Shown here in pieces: positions 46,349-58,825 of a stretch of 64,000 nt of DNA (position 1 is its first letter; each line of letters opens with the position of its first letter). The stretch is taken from the NCBI GenBank assembly GCA_000708835.1, contig DF236968.1, positions 310,001 to 374,000 of the forward strand. Reading direction: 5' to 3'. Source of the stretch: Klebsormidium nitens. Lineage: Eukaryota > Streptophyta > Klebsormidiophyceae > Klebsormidiales > Klebsormidiaceae. Made by a program: the position numbers and the translations under genes. The notes below the pieces were generated by a model, which had not been told where the DNA came from, searched no databases, and worked only from the letters and a program-made list of their open reading frames with translations.

Positions 46349-49300
46349 ATGGCAAAGACGTGGCCGGCCAATCTCTTCTCGACTTGGGACGCCCTTCTTG
46401 TTCTGGCTGTTCTTGTTCATGTAGTACTTGCCCCATTCACCAAGGTTGAAGAAAGTTTCAATGTTCAGGTAAGATTTCATTGCTGTCTTGTTGATGACTT
46501 TCGCTTCTCTCATAAGAGGTGACTTCCCTTTTATTCGACTGTGATTTGAAGGGACACGTTCAGTAGCCAAACAACTTTTTGAGGGCACGCGACGAAATGT
46601 AATGCACCTGGAGCACGCTGGCAAAAGTGTAGGCAATGCTGCAGCACGACTCCATTTGCACGCATACTTTCTGAAGATATCCTACAACTTTTCAAAGGAC
46701 TCATTTCACCTTATAATGGAAGAGCTCATAGCTGAGACTTTTCAGGGCCCGAACTTCAGAATTCATTCGCAAGTCTTGAATAAAGCCCATACTCACTGCA
46801 GGCAACCCATGATCTTCTATACCACCGGGGGAACTTGACTGAGGTTAGTCCCTTACTTTCGAACTGGACGAATGGTTCGGCTTTGGGTTGTACTGATGCA
46901 GCCAGTTTAGCAAGTTCATGAAAGCCCTTCAACATGTAGATTGAGAAGGAAAGAGTAAACGAGCAAAGCATACTCATTCTTATGAAACTGGTCTGTCCAC
47001 AAGCATCAGAACTCATAAGTGCCGCAAGAGCTTTCATGATCACTGACAGTACCATCGCTCTCGCTTGATCTGCAGTATGACCATCAAGAGTTCCCTGGTG
47101 TCGTGCCCCGCACTTTCCTTGGGGCAATCAGCTTGGCCGCTACCTCCTTCCCACTTGTGGCGTGGCTACAAACGATCAATCTGCCCAAAGTTGGGGCACT
47201 CTATGTAGGTGCGCCTCATCTGATGCATGAACAGCAAGAAAAGTTTCTATGCTTTGGTGGGCTTGTATGTATCTCGCAAAAGTTGGTTCAAGTTGTTTCA
47301 AGTATTCAGGAGTCAATTTGCATCCTCTTCCCAAGGGTGCTGTACGCTGTCAAGCTAGTGAAGAGTTTTGTGTTGTTTGTTGCAGGCTGGACACTATAGT
47401 CTCTCTTTGTACCCATGGCAAGGTCGATGTCCACCAGAAGTAATTGGAATGTATCAGTTTGCAAACAACCTTGTCAACAAAGGAGAACGTTATAGTGTGG
47501 TCTCACTAGAGGCAAGACATGATGGGCCAAACGAGGAGCCTAAAATCGGTTTTCTGAATGGAGGGAATCGCTGCCGGGGTCTCGTACCAAAATTTTCGAA
47601 CCTTTGTCCTGCAGTACGAATCGTCCTTGGACTCGCCACCGCAAGCTCACTCATCGCTCTCAACCGCCAGGTACATGTCCAGGTCATGCTTCTTTCGTGA
47701 ACCGAGTTGTCCTCTGCAGCAACTTTTGAGCTCCTCCGCTGAGAGGACTTCAAGTTTGGCACCTTAGAATTGCGCAACGCGTTCGAGAATCTTGGGAGGG
47801 GCCACCGTAGTTCCCACAAACGTTTCAGAATACAGGAGAAGAAGCATATACTGTCCCCAAGTCCCACTCTTCATCTCAATCGTCATCCGTACAATTGTTG
47901 CTGCCATTGCTCTGCCAACCAGAGTTCCACACGATCCCGATCATGGAGCAGTCTACTGCTTCTACGCAGTGGGCCTCTCGAAGACCACCTTTTCGTGCAT
48001 GAAATGAAAGGCTCACCTTTGCCCTCTGCGTGTGCAGATCAGGTCAAGATTCGGTCCAAACGTTGGCAGGGCGTTCGCCCTCGTTTGCTGCTCGCAGTTC
48101 CACCTTCTCTTTTACGCCAGCAGACCGCTACCCAACATATTTGCGCTCGGGCTAGGTGAGAAAGAACGTCCGCAATACTTCTCCATATTGTTCCACCAAG
48201 AGCTTCGCTCCGGAGATTTTGGACTGAAAGGCTGATATTTTCGTGATGGCGACTTCTTGAAGAGCGAGTGCTTCCCACGGTCAGTGACCTGAAAACGAAG
48301 GCGGAGTAAGAACTTACAGTGAGACGGATCCAAGGAGACTGAAAAAGATCGACCAGGAAGAGGTTCTCCGCTTTCTGCCTTCAATCCCCTTCAAGTGCCT
48401 AGTGATCGATTGTAAGTCGGACAACGTTTTGAGCGAAGTGAACACGCATTTCTTTGCAGTGAGCTACGCATACGCAAGATGGTTGGAGGGGAGACCAGTG
48501 GCGATGCTTCGGTTCGTGGTAAGGCTGCTGGGTGTCTGACCTTAAAGCCTAGCCCGTTGATTGAGCTGATTGCGCATGGCTGATTGAACGACTGCCGTCC
48601 TTCTCTCGGGCCCCTTAAAACGCAGCTTTAACATGTTGTCTTCGACGGAGTGTTGACACTGTCTGGAAATGCATGGAATGACGTGTATCGTCGAAAACCA
48701 CAAAGTTTGCACCTAATGCATCGCAGACTGGCGCTGCCACGTATTGAACCTGTGTTTTAAGGGGCCCGGGTCTGCGAGGTAGTGAACGAAGATGCGGTTC
48801 GTTCCTCGTCTGCTTGCCCAGGAATGAAGAATCTCGACCTTAGTAAGATCGTCTATCAGACGTTTTTGGACTTTGTCAATACTAAGATTTCTTGGAACGC
48901 GGACGGTCTCTTTGAGAGACTCTGCTTTCGCCCGCCCGTGAACTGACCCCTCTTTCTTCAGGTCTTTGCTATGGGCGTGTTCCGGTGCGATCTGGTTATA
49001 CTACTTGGGCCGCTTGGGCTTCACCTACTCTTGGTAAGTCAAGATTTCTGTACATTTCCATAATTTCGTCTGCACGTTCTTGTGCAGATGTAGCCTCTTG
49101 AAAAAAGCCTGTCCGAACAGCTCTGTCGTGCTTGCACCGTGCTCGATCTGAAGAAGCAGTTCGTTCTGCTCGGGTGTTTTCAGAATCCCAGATTGCTTTC
49201 GGTATTTCGGGAATCTAGATCGTTGTTTATGACAACCAGGTGGATCTCCGTTCGTCCAGTCATGTATCCGTCCGCCTGAATGTTTCTGGAGATTCTGACG

Positions 49301-52300
49301 TTCGTCCGTTTTCACCCGTGGATCGCCCGCAGACCCGATCGATATCGTTCTGGGCCGCCTTCAGGTGCTGTTTCGTTGCTGCTGTTGCCAGCTTGGGTAA
49401 GCTTAAGACATATCCTTAGCACAATCACCTTGCGTGTGAAGTCAAAAGTATCTTCTTGATTGACGAGCTTCCTTCATGCGCACAGAGTCAAAGCACTTCC
49501 AGCGTATGGTTCATTGGTTACTCTCTTGTCGTCAGCTTGACACGGATCACAGCAACATAACCTTAGAACATGTCTTGAAAGCTCGCTTGTCGATTCGATT
49601 CGTTCCCTTTGACTCCACATCTCAGCTCTTTCAGGTGCACTCTGCTTGCAGTGCTCGAGTTTCCGACTTTTCTGCCGGTTGTATTTCGACCTTCCCGAAC
49701 TCGCTCGCTCCTCTCCCCTAATGTCTCGCCTCGGTCCATTGCCCCTTACTCTTCCACAAAACTTGAGAATGATATTGATAAGCCACGATAATAATAAGCT
49801 CTGACTAACATCACAAACTTAAACCCACAAACCTGCCTGCTCCGCACCCATACCCACCCTAACTTCCAAACTAACCCTACCCGTCCCAGTGCGGTCACCT
49901 TACTACACCTCGGTTTTTTCCAACATTTCTCTTGAGTGCCAGTAGTCTTCCCGCCTGTCTTCCACCAATCACGCTCTCTTTCCCCGAACAGCTGTCACGG
50001 TGGCAGTCGACTCCATCGTCTTTCCTCCCTCTTCCACCGACCAATCGCCCTTCTGTTTGACAGCTGTCAGAGTGGCTGTCGACTCCTCCTTTGATCAACC
50101 AATTCCGTCCCCTTATTTCTGACAGCTGTCACTGTGGCAGTCGACTCCTTCTTCTGGGGCCGGTGGTTGTGGCCTGAGGGCGAGGTCCTGTGGTTCAACA
50201 CTGTTCTAAACAAGAGCGCCGACTGGGGCGTCTCCCCGTGGCACTGGTACTTCACCTCGGCGCTGCCCCGGGCACTGCTCGGGGCATACCCCCTAGCACT
50301 GGTAAGTTACGCAACCAGGTTTTGGAAGAGTTCTCCAACGTTCTATATTTGCATCGTCAGACGTGATTGAATCGTCCTTTCCGTACTGAAAGGACGAGGT
50401 CGCTTAGGAATCAATCGGTCAGAAACTTTATTGAAGCAAAGGGAACCGTGGCAAGGACCTCTCTATTTTTTTTTGAGGACTTCTTTATACTTTTTCGGTG
50501 CGGCGAACGAACCTAACCCTGCGGTGATGAACTAAACCTGCAGCTGGGTTGCGGTTTCTGAAATTTTGTGCACAGCGGGCGCTAACTCTGTGTCATCCAA
50601 CAAGAGTGTGCAGCTCACCGGACCATTCCCACCTAGACGAAACGAGCGCTAACCTGTGGTGTGAAAACCTCGGTTGCAGCTCGGCGCGTTCCTTGACCGG
50701 CGCGCGGGGAGCCTGCTGTGGCCGATCCTCTTGTTCGTGTCACTCTACTCGTATCTTCCACATAAGGTAAGACTTGCTTAAACCAGATTTCGTAACTTGA
50801 AAATCAGGCACCAGGTATCTAGTAAGCCGCGTCGCTCCTCCCTGGACTGGGACACGGAGATGTCAGTACTCTGGATTTTACGATCAGCCGAGCTTTTATT
50901 GCGGAGCCTTTCTCGAGTTGATCAGGACCCCGGCACCTTGTTAAGGCAATTCTGGAACATCCGTAATCGCGTGAATTTGGGTCCGACCAAATGGACTTGT
51001 TTGTTCAGGTCTACGTGGAGAAAATTCGTCAGGCTGATTTAGTCAGCTCCGACTTGTCGTTGGATGGAAACGGAGCTTGTATGATCAATCCAGATCAACT
51101 CTGCTTGCTTCCAAGCAATCCACATAAAATGGCTGCGAACTCTCAGAGCGTGAAGTAACCGGTTTTGAGAGACGTGCTCGAAATGTTTGACCGGGCTTCG
51201 TTATTTCCACCAGGAGTTGCGGTTCATCTTCCCAGCTTTCCCGATCTTCAACACATCCGCCGCAGTCGCCATCGAACGGATGTGAGAGCGCCCTCCTATT
51301 CAGCTCCATAATGAGATTCTTTTCTAAGGGAGTTTTCCTTCCCTTAAGGGAGTCTCCTTTCTTTCTTTCTCGGAAGGGATCGAGCAAGCGATAGGATCAG
51401 TCTCTTAGGCCTCCTGTATCTCGCGTTTCTGGGTGGAGACGCTCCTGAGCTCCATTATCCTTCGTTGTTCCTTTGAAGGTCTCCTTTTTGCTTCATTGGT
51501 TCTTATCATAGTCGTCTTTATTGTGAGTTCACCTTTTTTGCAGACGCATCAATTGGCATAAGTCCTGGTTATGGAAGCTCCTGGGCTTAAGCTGCGCTGG
51601 GTTGCTTCTCGGCAGCCTGGCTGCTACTTGCGTTTTTACGGCAGCTTCGGCCGCTAACTACCCTGGGGGGGAGGCCCTGAGACTGCTGCACAAATTAGGT
51701 AAGCACCCTTAAGTAAAAATGAATTTAATGGGAACGCATTCGCAGGTTGGGATCCTTTGAGCATTGTGAGAACGAAGTCGAGCATCGAAGCTTCGGTCCC
51801 GGTACCTGAGGACCTAACCGAGTGGCGAACACAATACAGAGACCCCATTTTTAAAAATATCGCCCACATCTTGATGTGTAGACCAAGTCTTGCTTAGTTC
51901 AATCTGGGCTGTAGGTCAAGGAAAGCGCTGAAGCACAGAAGAAATCGGGACTTGAACCGATTGCACTGCATGATTAAAAAAGCGACGAATGAACATTTCC
52001 GGAAAACTAAACCCGCGTCTTTGCATTTTCGGACAGAGAGTGCAGTCACGTACAGCTGCTACTTTCTCAAGCCGGCCGCAAACGTCCGGAGTATTGTGAC
52101 CTCAGGGAAAAGCAAGAGAAAGAAGCAAGATAAATCCCTCGGAAGACTGATTGTCGTACTTGCATTACTGTACAGAGAGCTCGAAGCCGCATTTGGACGC
52201 TCCTCCGTACGTCCACGTGGACGTTTTGCCCGCCATGACCGGCGTCTCACGTTTTCTTGAGGAACCGGGCTGGAGGTACGGACCGGTTCAGAAGTGTACT

Positions 52301-53183
52301 GGGAACATTCCAATCCTTTTGATCGAAGACCCTGAACTCTCAACGCCTGGTTTTTTGAAACATGATACTTCGTAACCTTGAGACCCCAATTGATCTTAGA
52401 CGGTCGATTATCAGCGTGCGCATCCTTTCCGTGCTCTTGTACCAGATTGGTTATTGCTGTTGTGCGCCAAGTCGCGCGAACGTTCTTTAGCTTCTGGCTG
52501 TCAGGTACTCGAAAGAGGAGGGCTTGGATCCGGAGGACTACGCCTCACGGAACTTCACGCACTTGCTCAGGTGAGTCCTTTTTCTTGTGAGAAGCGCTCA
52601 CGGCCACCATTCGAAACTGACGCTTCTCCTTTTTGGTGAAAAAGCGGGTGATTTTAGAATCTGAAGCGTATGCGCATCCTCACGATGAAACGCCGAGTCC
52701 AGCGCCAAAAGCATCCTTTCCTGCAGCCGCTTTCCCTCCCCATGTATCGGAAGAGGTATTTTCTTCAACGAATTGTGCTCACTTAAAAGCCGTCGCTCAA
52801 GACGGTCACAAGAAGTACAAGCGACAGTGAGGACGTGCAAAACGGCCCAGGCTAAGAGAGCCCACGAAGGCTGTGTTTCTATTTTTCTTATCTCTTCGCC
52901 GATTGCCGGTGCCAGTCCTCGGTAGCAGGCGATCAGGGACCTGGAAGTCCGTTCCTCGATCCCGCGATTTAGTGTCGAACCACCCATGAACTTGCCTTTT
53001 CGATGAATCTTTGTCATCCAGCCGTTCCCGCTCATCTCCGAATCTTGACCGTCCGGTATCTGCAGTGGACGGTCCGATGTGCCCCACTTCAAGCTTCTGG
53101 CCGCGGTAGAAGGCTTCCACAGGGTGCGGTTGCGGCGTGCGCTTTGGCCCGTTTATCTGGTGAGTTGCACTCGTCTCAACTAG
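46349..53183 (+). CDS. ALG12: ALG12, Dol-P-Man:Man7GlcNAc2-PP-Dol alpha-1,6-mannosyltransferase
   Basis: GT22 enzyme of the ER membrane. It adds the eighth mannose (alpha-1,6) to the dolichol-linked N-glycan precursor. Fifteen exons: 46349-46468, 46802-46843, 47076-47208, 47615-47670, 48038-48155, 48460-48518, 48962-49033, 49333-49396, 50126-50301, 50680-50766, 51214-51281, 51544-51698, 52176-52275, 52505-52570 and 53066-53183. Every phase matches, giving 477 residues, close to human ALG12. Hallmarks: [20 protein letters not shown] (catalytic acid region, ~28-48); [69 protein letters not shown] (GT22 HKE motif, 308-317); and [20 protein letters not shown]. Multiple hydrophobic helices fit the family. 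The end is less certain: a strong donor (ctggtgagt) at 53160 could lead to another exon rather than the TAG at 53183. Confidence 0.93.
49795..49906. mobile_element. Diverged relative of the 7.3-kb MITE
   Basis: Reverse-complement similarity to 7340-7445: shared gctccgcaccc, tacccacc, ccaaactaaccc and cacccgtc/tacccgtc. Terminal repeats are eroded. It lies in ALG12 intron 8. Confidence 0.65.
49988..50148 (+). repeat. Triplicated 3' splice site and exon start in ALG12
   Basis: Three copies of acagctgtca..gtggc.gtcgactcc begin at 49988, 50060 and 50122. Only the third opens the real exon (50126, coding [10 protein letters not shown]). The first two keep the AG and the same entry phase, but reading on from the first meets a TGA before the true acceptor. 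Confidence 0.9.
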
Positions 53184-54806
53184 CCCCGCCGGCTTTCTTG
53201 CAAGCATCTGCGCTCAACACGGAAATCCTGCCCCTCCACCCTCCCCTCTGCCTGAACGAACGGAGGAACTTCCTGTCTCGTTCATGCTTGTGAAAATGCT
53301 TGTGAGCGTGAAGGGTAAAAAGTGTCTTGTCAAGATTTAGCTGACTTTCTTGAGACAGCGGAAGGAGCAGTGGGGCTTGACAAGCATTGCGGATGCATGC
53401 TCGGATGTTTGGGCTCGCATAACCCGGTAGTCACCAAGACTGGGAGTCATTGAAGACAGGTTCAAAGGTCTAGAAACTCATCACGGCTATCTCTTCGTAC
53501 AGGAGAAGATACCGTCCACGTTCATACACGTCAGATCCGATGCCGGCCCCTAGTGACTAGGACCTGAGACTCGAAGTGCTTAATCTCTGCCCGCTAACCA
53601 AACGATTCTTATTGGTGCTCCAACATGTTATGGAAGGATCTCCACCGCTGCCATAAAGAGCCGGTGCGCTTAGGCGGCACACAGTGCCATACTTTTACCG
53701 ATTGCTGTACGGCGATGTGTAGAGTGCCTCCAAGGTACAATAGACCCAGAATGAATCCAATCCATAGTCAGTCACCGCGGTACAGAGCATGGGTAACCAA
53801 TCTTTTTCGTCAAAAAGCATGTCTGGCAGGCTCACTGAGTTAAGTGGACAGCCGTCGCTAATGCACCGCCCCCGCTCTGCGTGTACGTGCAAAACCTCGA
53901 CTTCCGGCGCCACGCATCGTTTGTGACACGCGAGTTTCTCGTGAGCTGTAAGCCCCGCAATGTTTGATCTGATGTTGTTGAATTGCAACGAGTACATTTT
54001 GTAGACACGGTTTGATGATAATGATTCACCATGTAAACAATATAAGCGTACGTAATTGCAACATGATAGCTTGCATGGAATTGATTGACTATGAGCACCG
54101 TCACTGTCACTGCCCCACCTAGGGGGATCGGGAACGTATGCAACTACAGAGACTCCCGGGGCAGCGCTTACGTGATATGATCACGAGCGTTCCTGGCGGG
54201 CTGCGTCGTCGCGTTATTCCTGTGAATTGAGGAAGAGTAACTACAGCTGCTAAATTAGCTAGCGCAGATCCAGCGGTATGCGGCCGGACATCAATCTATC
54301 AGTGTACATAAATGCGTACGCACAATCCATATTGAAACGTTCTTTCCGTTTGCATGACGCTCTTTCACATAAGCGCATATACTGACTCGCTCGCGGTAAT
54401 GAAGCTGTGTGCTAAGATCGCAGGACGGCTTGTGCTGAAAGAGACACGTCTATTGAATCCCCTTCAAGCAGATTCCCACGTTACAGAATGTATGCTCATA
54501 TAAGTGACTTTCAAGTATTTGGATCTATACAGACTGGCGAGTAAGGTGCACCGAGGCACTTGACACTTCGACACCAGGCTAAGCCGCTAGCTGGCAAATT
54601 AGCCAAGCGCTCTCGCAACGCCCAACAATGGTACTGAAGATGGGCCACAGCGTTGCAGGGCAAAAGGGTCTTGCGTTGACTCCACAAACAGTCAATGGCA
54701 GTTACAGTTGACGGCCTTCTCTGTAGAGTCCTTTCATCAAGTCTTTCTACATAGTCCATCCCCAAAGTCTCAACGCTTCTACATGCCGACTCTTCTTCCG
54801 TATACC
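53184..54806. other. Convergent intergenic region, nothing recognised
   Basis: Lies between the ALG12 and enoyl-CoA reductase stops. No conserved exon or RNA gene is seen. Confidence 0.4.
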
Positions 54807-57800
54807 CTAGAAAAATGGAGGGAAAATGACCCACCGCCTCGGATACTTGACTGTTCCGTCCTTGCCGTCGAAAGTCTGCAAACGTAAATGGCATCCGTTC
54901 ACCACTTTGACTACGGACCGACTTGCAGCGTTGTTACAACATCATTTGTCGAAGCGGGCACAAGGTCTTCACGACCAACTGTTGTCGAGAGTCTGGCCCA
55001 GATTGGCCAACGACTCATACGGATTTGTCTCAGTATTAAAGCACTTCTGATCGCGCATTCCTGGCCATCCCCGTTTCGACGTGGTCTTGAAACCCCTATG
55101 CATATCTACCAGTCTGGGCTCCCTGCAGAGCCTCAGCCAAACTGACAGTATGATAAGGGACCGGAGCCCAGACTTCGTGATGGGATGATCGAACCGAAGA
55201 CAAAATGGCAAGGGTGTGTCCTTGTAAAGTACAGCGGCATCAACACTTAAAAGTGCTGGGATCGAAACAGAAGCTCACCCGTCGCAGCCGCTTGTGCTTG
55301 CCAACCGCCCATATGGTCATTTGCGTTGCTCCGCCCACAATGAACACCCAGCCCATAAGCGTCTGCGTCGCAATGTTGAACCCAATCCAAGCCCAAATCT
55401 CCGTCGTGTAGTTTGCGCAAGTCACGTAGTTGAAAAGGAAACCCTGCAACAGGAATCAAAGCTCAGCGAATTTTCAAAAGTAGAATGGTTGCAGTGGGGC
55501 TTGTCTCAGACAGCAAAGACGAATCCAACTCTGTTGACTTCAGGAAGGGAGCAAAACGGTTTCCCGAAGCCAATCACGCTTGAACCTGCAATTGTCAGTC
55601 ATACTTGAAGGAGAAGAGGAACAACACTAGACTGGATAATCAGCGTCTCAATCCCAACATTCATCAATACCATCTTTGAAATGTCAACGCTTGCTGACAA
55701 GCGTGCAGACCTGGTGATCTCTCACACATTGGGGAGCGGCGTCGTTGAGTCTGAGACCGACCCTTTAAAACAACATGCGGCGTGCATCAGACAGAAATTG
55801 TCAGTACATCACACCAGGCCGACAATCTGACCCAGATTTTAGGTAGCTATCTCAGACTGTGTGGTTAATGCCAACTCGTCTTTGCAATCAGTGCTCAACC
55901 TTGTAGTAGCACAAACCCACCTTCGGAATGAAGTAGCCCTTGCTCCCCGGTGGCCGGATGTTTCTCAATATGAGGTGCGTGTAAAAGTTGGACAGCTGCG
56001 CAACCGCAAAGATCCCAAACCCAACGAGCATCTGCGTCTCACTAACCGGGGTGTACAACGGGTTGTTAAGGAAGTAACTGATAACCAGCGCGAAACCCCA
56101 GTAGTATGTACAGTTCTTGAGCAGGAAGTAGTATCCGACCGTATCGTGACTGTACCGGTGCACGAAAAGCGTTTCCAAGATGCGCTTTGCGTAGTGGAAC
56201 TCCCAGGCTAGCAGCGCGTAGAACTGGTAATCATGGCGGTTAGCGCTAATCTGGCTGTTAACGGCCCAGGGGTAGAGCGCTTGGGGGAAGAGGTAGAACA
56301 GCGGGTAGAGTAGGAGCGGGCCTAGGTATTCCATGACAAAGAGAGTGGTCCATGTGATCTGGGGGCCTAGGTCTTTGAACACGACAACGGGCTTGGAGGT
56401 TTTGGAGAAGTAGTCGGAGAGCTTTTTGGAGGACTCTAGGACGGTGGCCTTCTTCTGGTCGGGCCCGAGGGGTAGCGTGAGGCGCTGGCGGGACGGGTAG
56501 AACTTCTTGACTGCAGGAGGTTCAGCCGTAGGTTAGCGGCATAACGAGATTTTTGAGTTTGGCTAGTTGCCGTGATGTAGGGGCGCCCTGAGAGGGGTCG
56601 ATTGCCTTGACTGGGGAAAAGGGGCGTCACGATTTGAAGTGGGCGAGTCAGATTGGGGGCATCGAGACTGACAGTGTTATTCGTGGCCTGCGAAGGCTGA
56701 GGCACTAACATGGGAACAGGCACTCTTGTAAGAGAACCAAGGGAACAGGGATGAAAAGAGATACTCTTTCTTTCCAGAATGGAGATGGTCAGGTGGTGGC
56801 GAGAAGTGAAACAGTACATGAGCTCATTGCTGACAGTAGAAAAGCGGGGCTAGAAGCTTAAGCAAAGTAGCCATCTCAATGGCTACATCAAGATGGATGC
56901 AGATTTCAGAAGGGGACCTTTCTGCAAGATCTTACACAAGAAGAGCATAACGCACCTTTAATCGTTGCTCATTGGAATAGAAGAAAGAGGAAGTCCCCGA
57001 CGTTATCTCAACTCAGATGCATAAATTTAAAGAAGAAGCAACCGAAGCGTGGAACCAACAAACTGGTCTCCCGAGAAGAGTTAAGGAGGAAAAACACAAC
57101 GGAGCGCCAGTTCAATTAAGGAGCTACAACGCATAAACGTTTTCGGTGACGAGCATTGTCAACAGCGCTCCCCAGACGAGGATTGAGTATCTGAGCAGAT
57201 CTTTCAAGAGTAACGCAGCAAAATGGTGCACACCTCGTGCAGTCTCTATATACCACCATCGAGCGTCTGCTTTGATCTGTCCGAAGTGCATTTCAGTTCT
57301 GGAACATGGCACCAGGGGCATCAACAAAAAGAGATAAGCTACGGCCATTATCAACGGGGATTGCCACTGTCTACGAAGGTCATCAAGCGGCCCTGTCAAG
57401 GGCAGCGGTGAGCGGAGCGGTGGTTGTCATGAAATACATCGGTAGTGGTCCAAGTATGGATCACAGTTTTCGTCACTTACTTTTTGCATGAAAGGCCGCC
57501 TGCAGGTCCGCCACTGTCGCCTGCAAAAGTTACGCAAAAAGTCCTTCAAGCATCTGAGAGCGCTCCTTTCTGAGAAGCATGAAGATTTTGCCTGCCGTCC
57601 TGTTCAAGTGGTGACGCGCCTTCAGAACATCCTTTCCTTGACTGTTCGTGCGCAGATAGTCTGCTGAAAAGCACCTTCAAGAGTTGTTTTCCATTGACGG
57701 ATCACGTTAAGATACTCGGCTAAGAGCTTTCCCAAGGTGCCGGCGCCACGCGCAGAAAAGACTGTGAATAAAAGAAGTCATTTTGATTCTCCAACGCTTG

Positions 57801-58236
57801 ATCAGTATAAGCGCTAATGAAATGCAAGCAAAAGAGACAGCTCATTTCAATGCAGAATATCGAGGGTGTCTTTCTGACATCTAACTCAACATCAAGGTTA
57901 TCATTCTTCCGAAGGCGTTACAAGCTTAATTGGCGCTTGCAAGAACCACTTAGCATCACAACAATCCAATGAGGCAGATCTGCATTCCTCTCCTGGCTTC
58001 TGAAGTTGGGGAGCAACGAACAAGCAAGATTTCAATTACATTGAGAACAACTTTCGAGATGGGTGCCGTATTCCTGCTGCATACCAGCGTTTATGCGGAT
58101 GCTAGCCGGCAGATTTGCGCTCCATCAGACAGTGTTCATAGTAATGCAAATGCATTGAAGTGCTTACATCATCCGGCAGCTCGAGCCCCCCCTTGACGAC
58201 TTCCCGCCCGCTGCGGGACTCGATGCGGATCTGCAT
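54807..58236 (-). CDS. CER10: Very-long-chain trans-2-enoyl-CoA reductase (TECR/CER10 family)
   Basis: Catalyses the last, NADPH-dependent step of microsomal fatty-acid elongation, making very-long-chain acyl-CoAs for wax and sphingolipids in the ER membrane. Minus-strand exons: 58236-58168, 57520-57481, 56510-55921, 55443-55279 and 54875-54807 (TAG), phases 0, 1, 0, 0, giving 310 residues, the usual plant length. The N-terminal ubiquitin-like part reads [20 protein letters not shown] and [26 protein letters not shown]. The steroid-reductase-like part has [60 protein letters not shown], then [20 protein letters not shown] and IATQTLMGW. The end is [13 protein letters not shown]. All are diagnostic of the family. 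Confidence 0.95.
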
Positions 58237-58825
58237 GCTCGCCTGCAATTTGTCAAATGGCACTGCCTGATCAAAGCACCACCAACTGTCTTCCGCAAGG
58301 ACGTGTGCTGTCGCTGCTATCCTCTCTTTTTACGCAGGCGCTCGAGCATTTGTGCGGAGCTGTAACTAGAGCAGAGAACGCTGGGCACAGGGTCAGCTGA
58401 GTTCTCATACGTAGACACGTGTCACCCTTACAGAACGGGCCAACTAGACAAGTATCCAATCACGGATTGCCAAATCAGCACGCCCAAGGAATCCCTCTGG
58501 ATTCCGAAGTTCCATGGAACCCCCACTCATTTCAATGTTGCTGCAGAGACTCAGGCTCAGAGTCAGAGTCAGAGTCAGAGTCAGAAAGCATGGGAATCTC
58601 TGCAACAGCTGAGCAAGGAAGCGTACAAAGGATTCATGAGTCTTGGTGTCTCCTCTGGACGCAATTGGCAGCTCGCATTTGGGAGGCTGGCAGATGCCAC
58701 GTTTGCAGGCCGGCAAACATATCAAACTTTTTTGGCCAAGGTCTAAGCCCTTCTGAAAGTATTAGGGCGGCTGGCTCCATTGAGCTGAAACATTGCGTAG
58801 TGGCCACCTGAACTCGTCAATTGTT
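58237..58825. promoter_or_regulatory. Divergent promoter region with a TCAGAG microsatellite
   Basis: About 590 bp separate the start codons of the enoyl-CoA reductase (-) and the GFA protein (+). A hexanucleotide array (tcagag, about five units, 58549-58584) lies in the middle. No other motif is clear. Confidence 0.45.
58547..58584 (+). repeat. (TCAGAG)n microsatellite
   Basis: actcaggctcagagtcagag continues as four to five near-perfect hexamers to 58584. Confidence 0.9.

Noticed and set aside
51945-51975. GGTTCAAGTCCC-like B box on the minus strand, suggesting a tRNA
   Set aside because: The flanking bases do not form an acceptor stem or D arm, and the A box is missing.
52633-52830. Open frame after the 52570 donor as the last ALG12 exon
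   Set aside because: Its entry phase does not fit, and the exon from 53066 matches both the phase and the conserved ALG12 C-terminal pattern ([10 protein letters not shown]).
57124-57399. 91-codon hydrophobic open frame on the minus strand
   Set aside because: It starts with TTG, lies inside an intron of the enoyl-CoA reductase gene and matches no family; probably chance.
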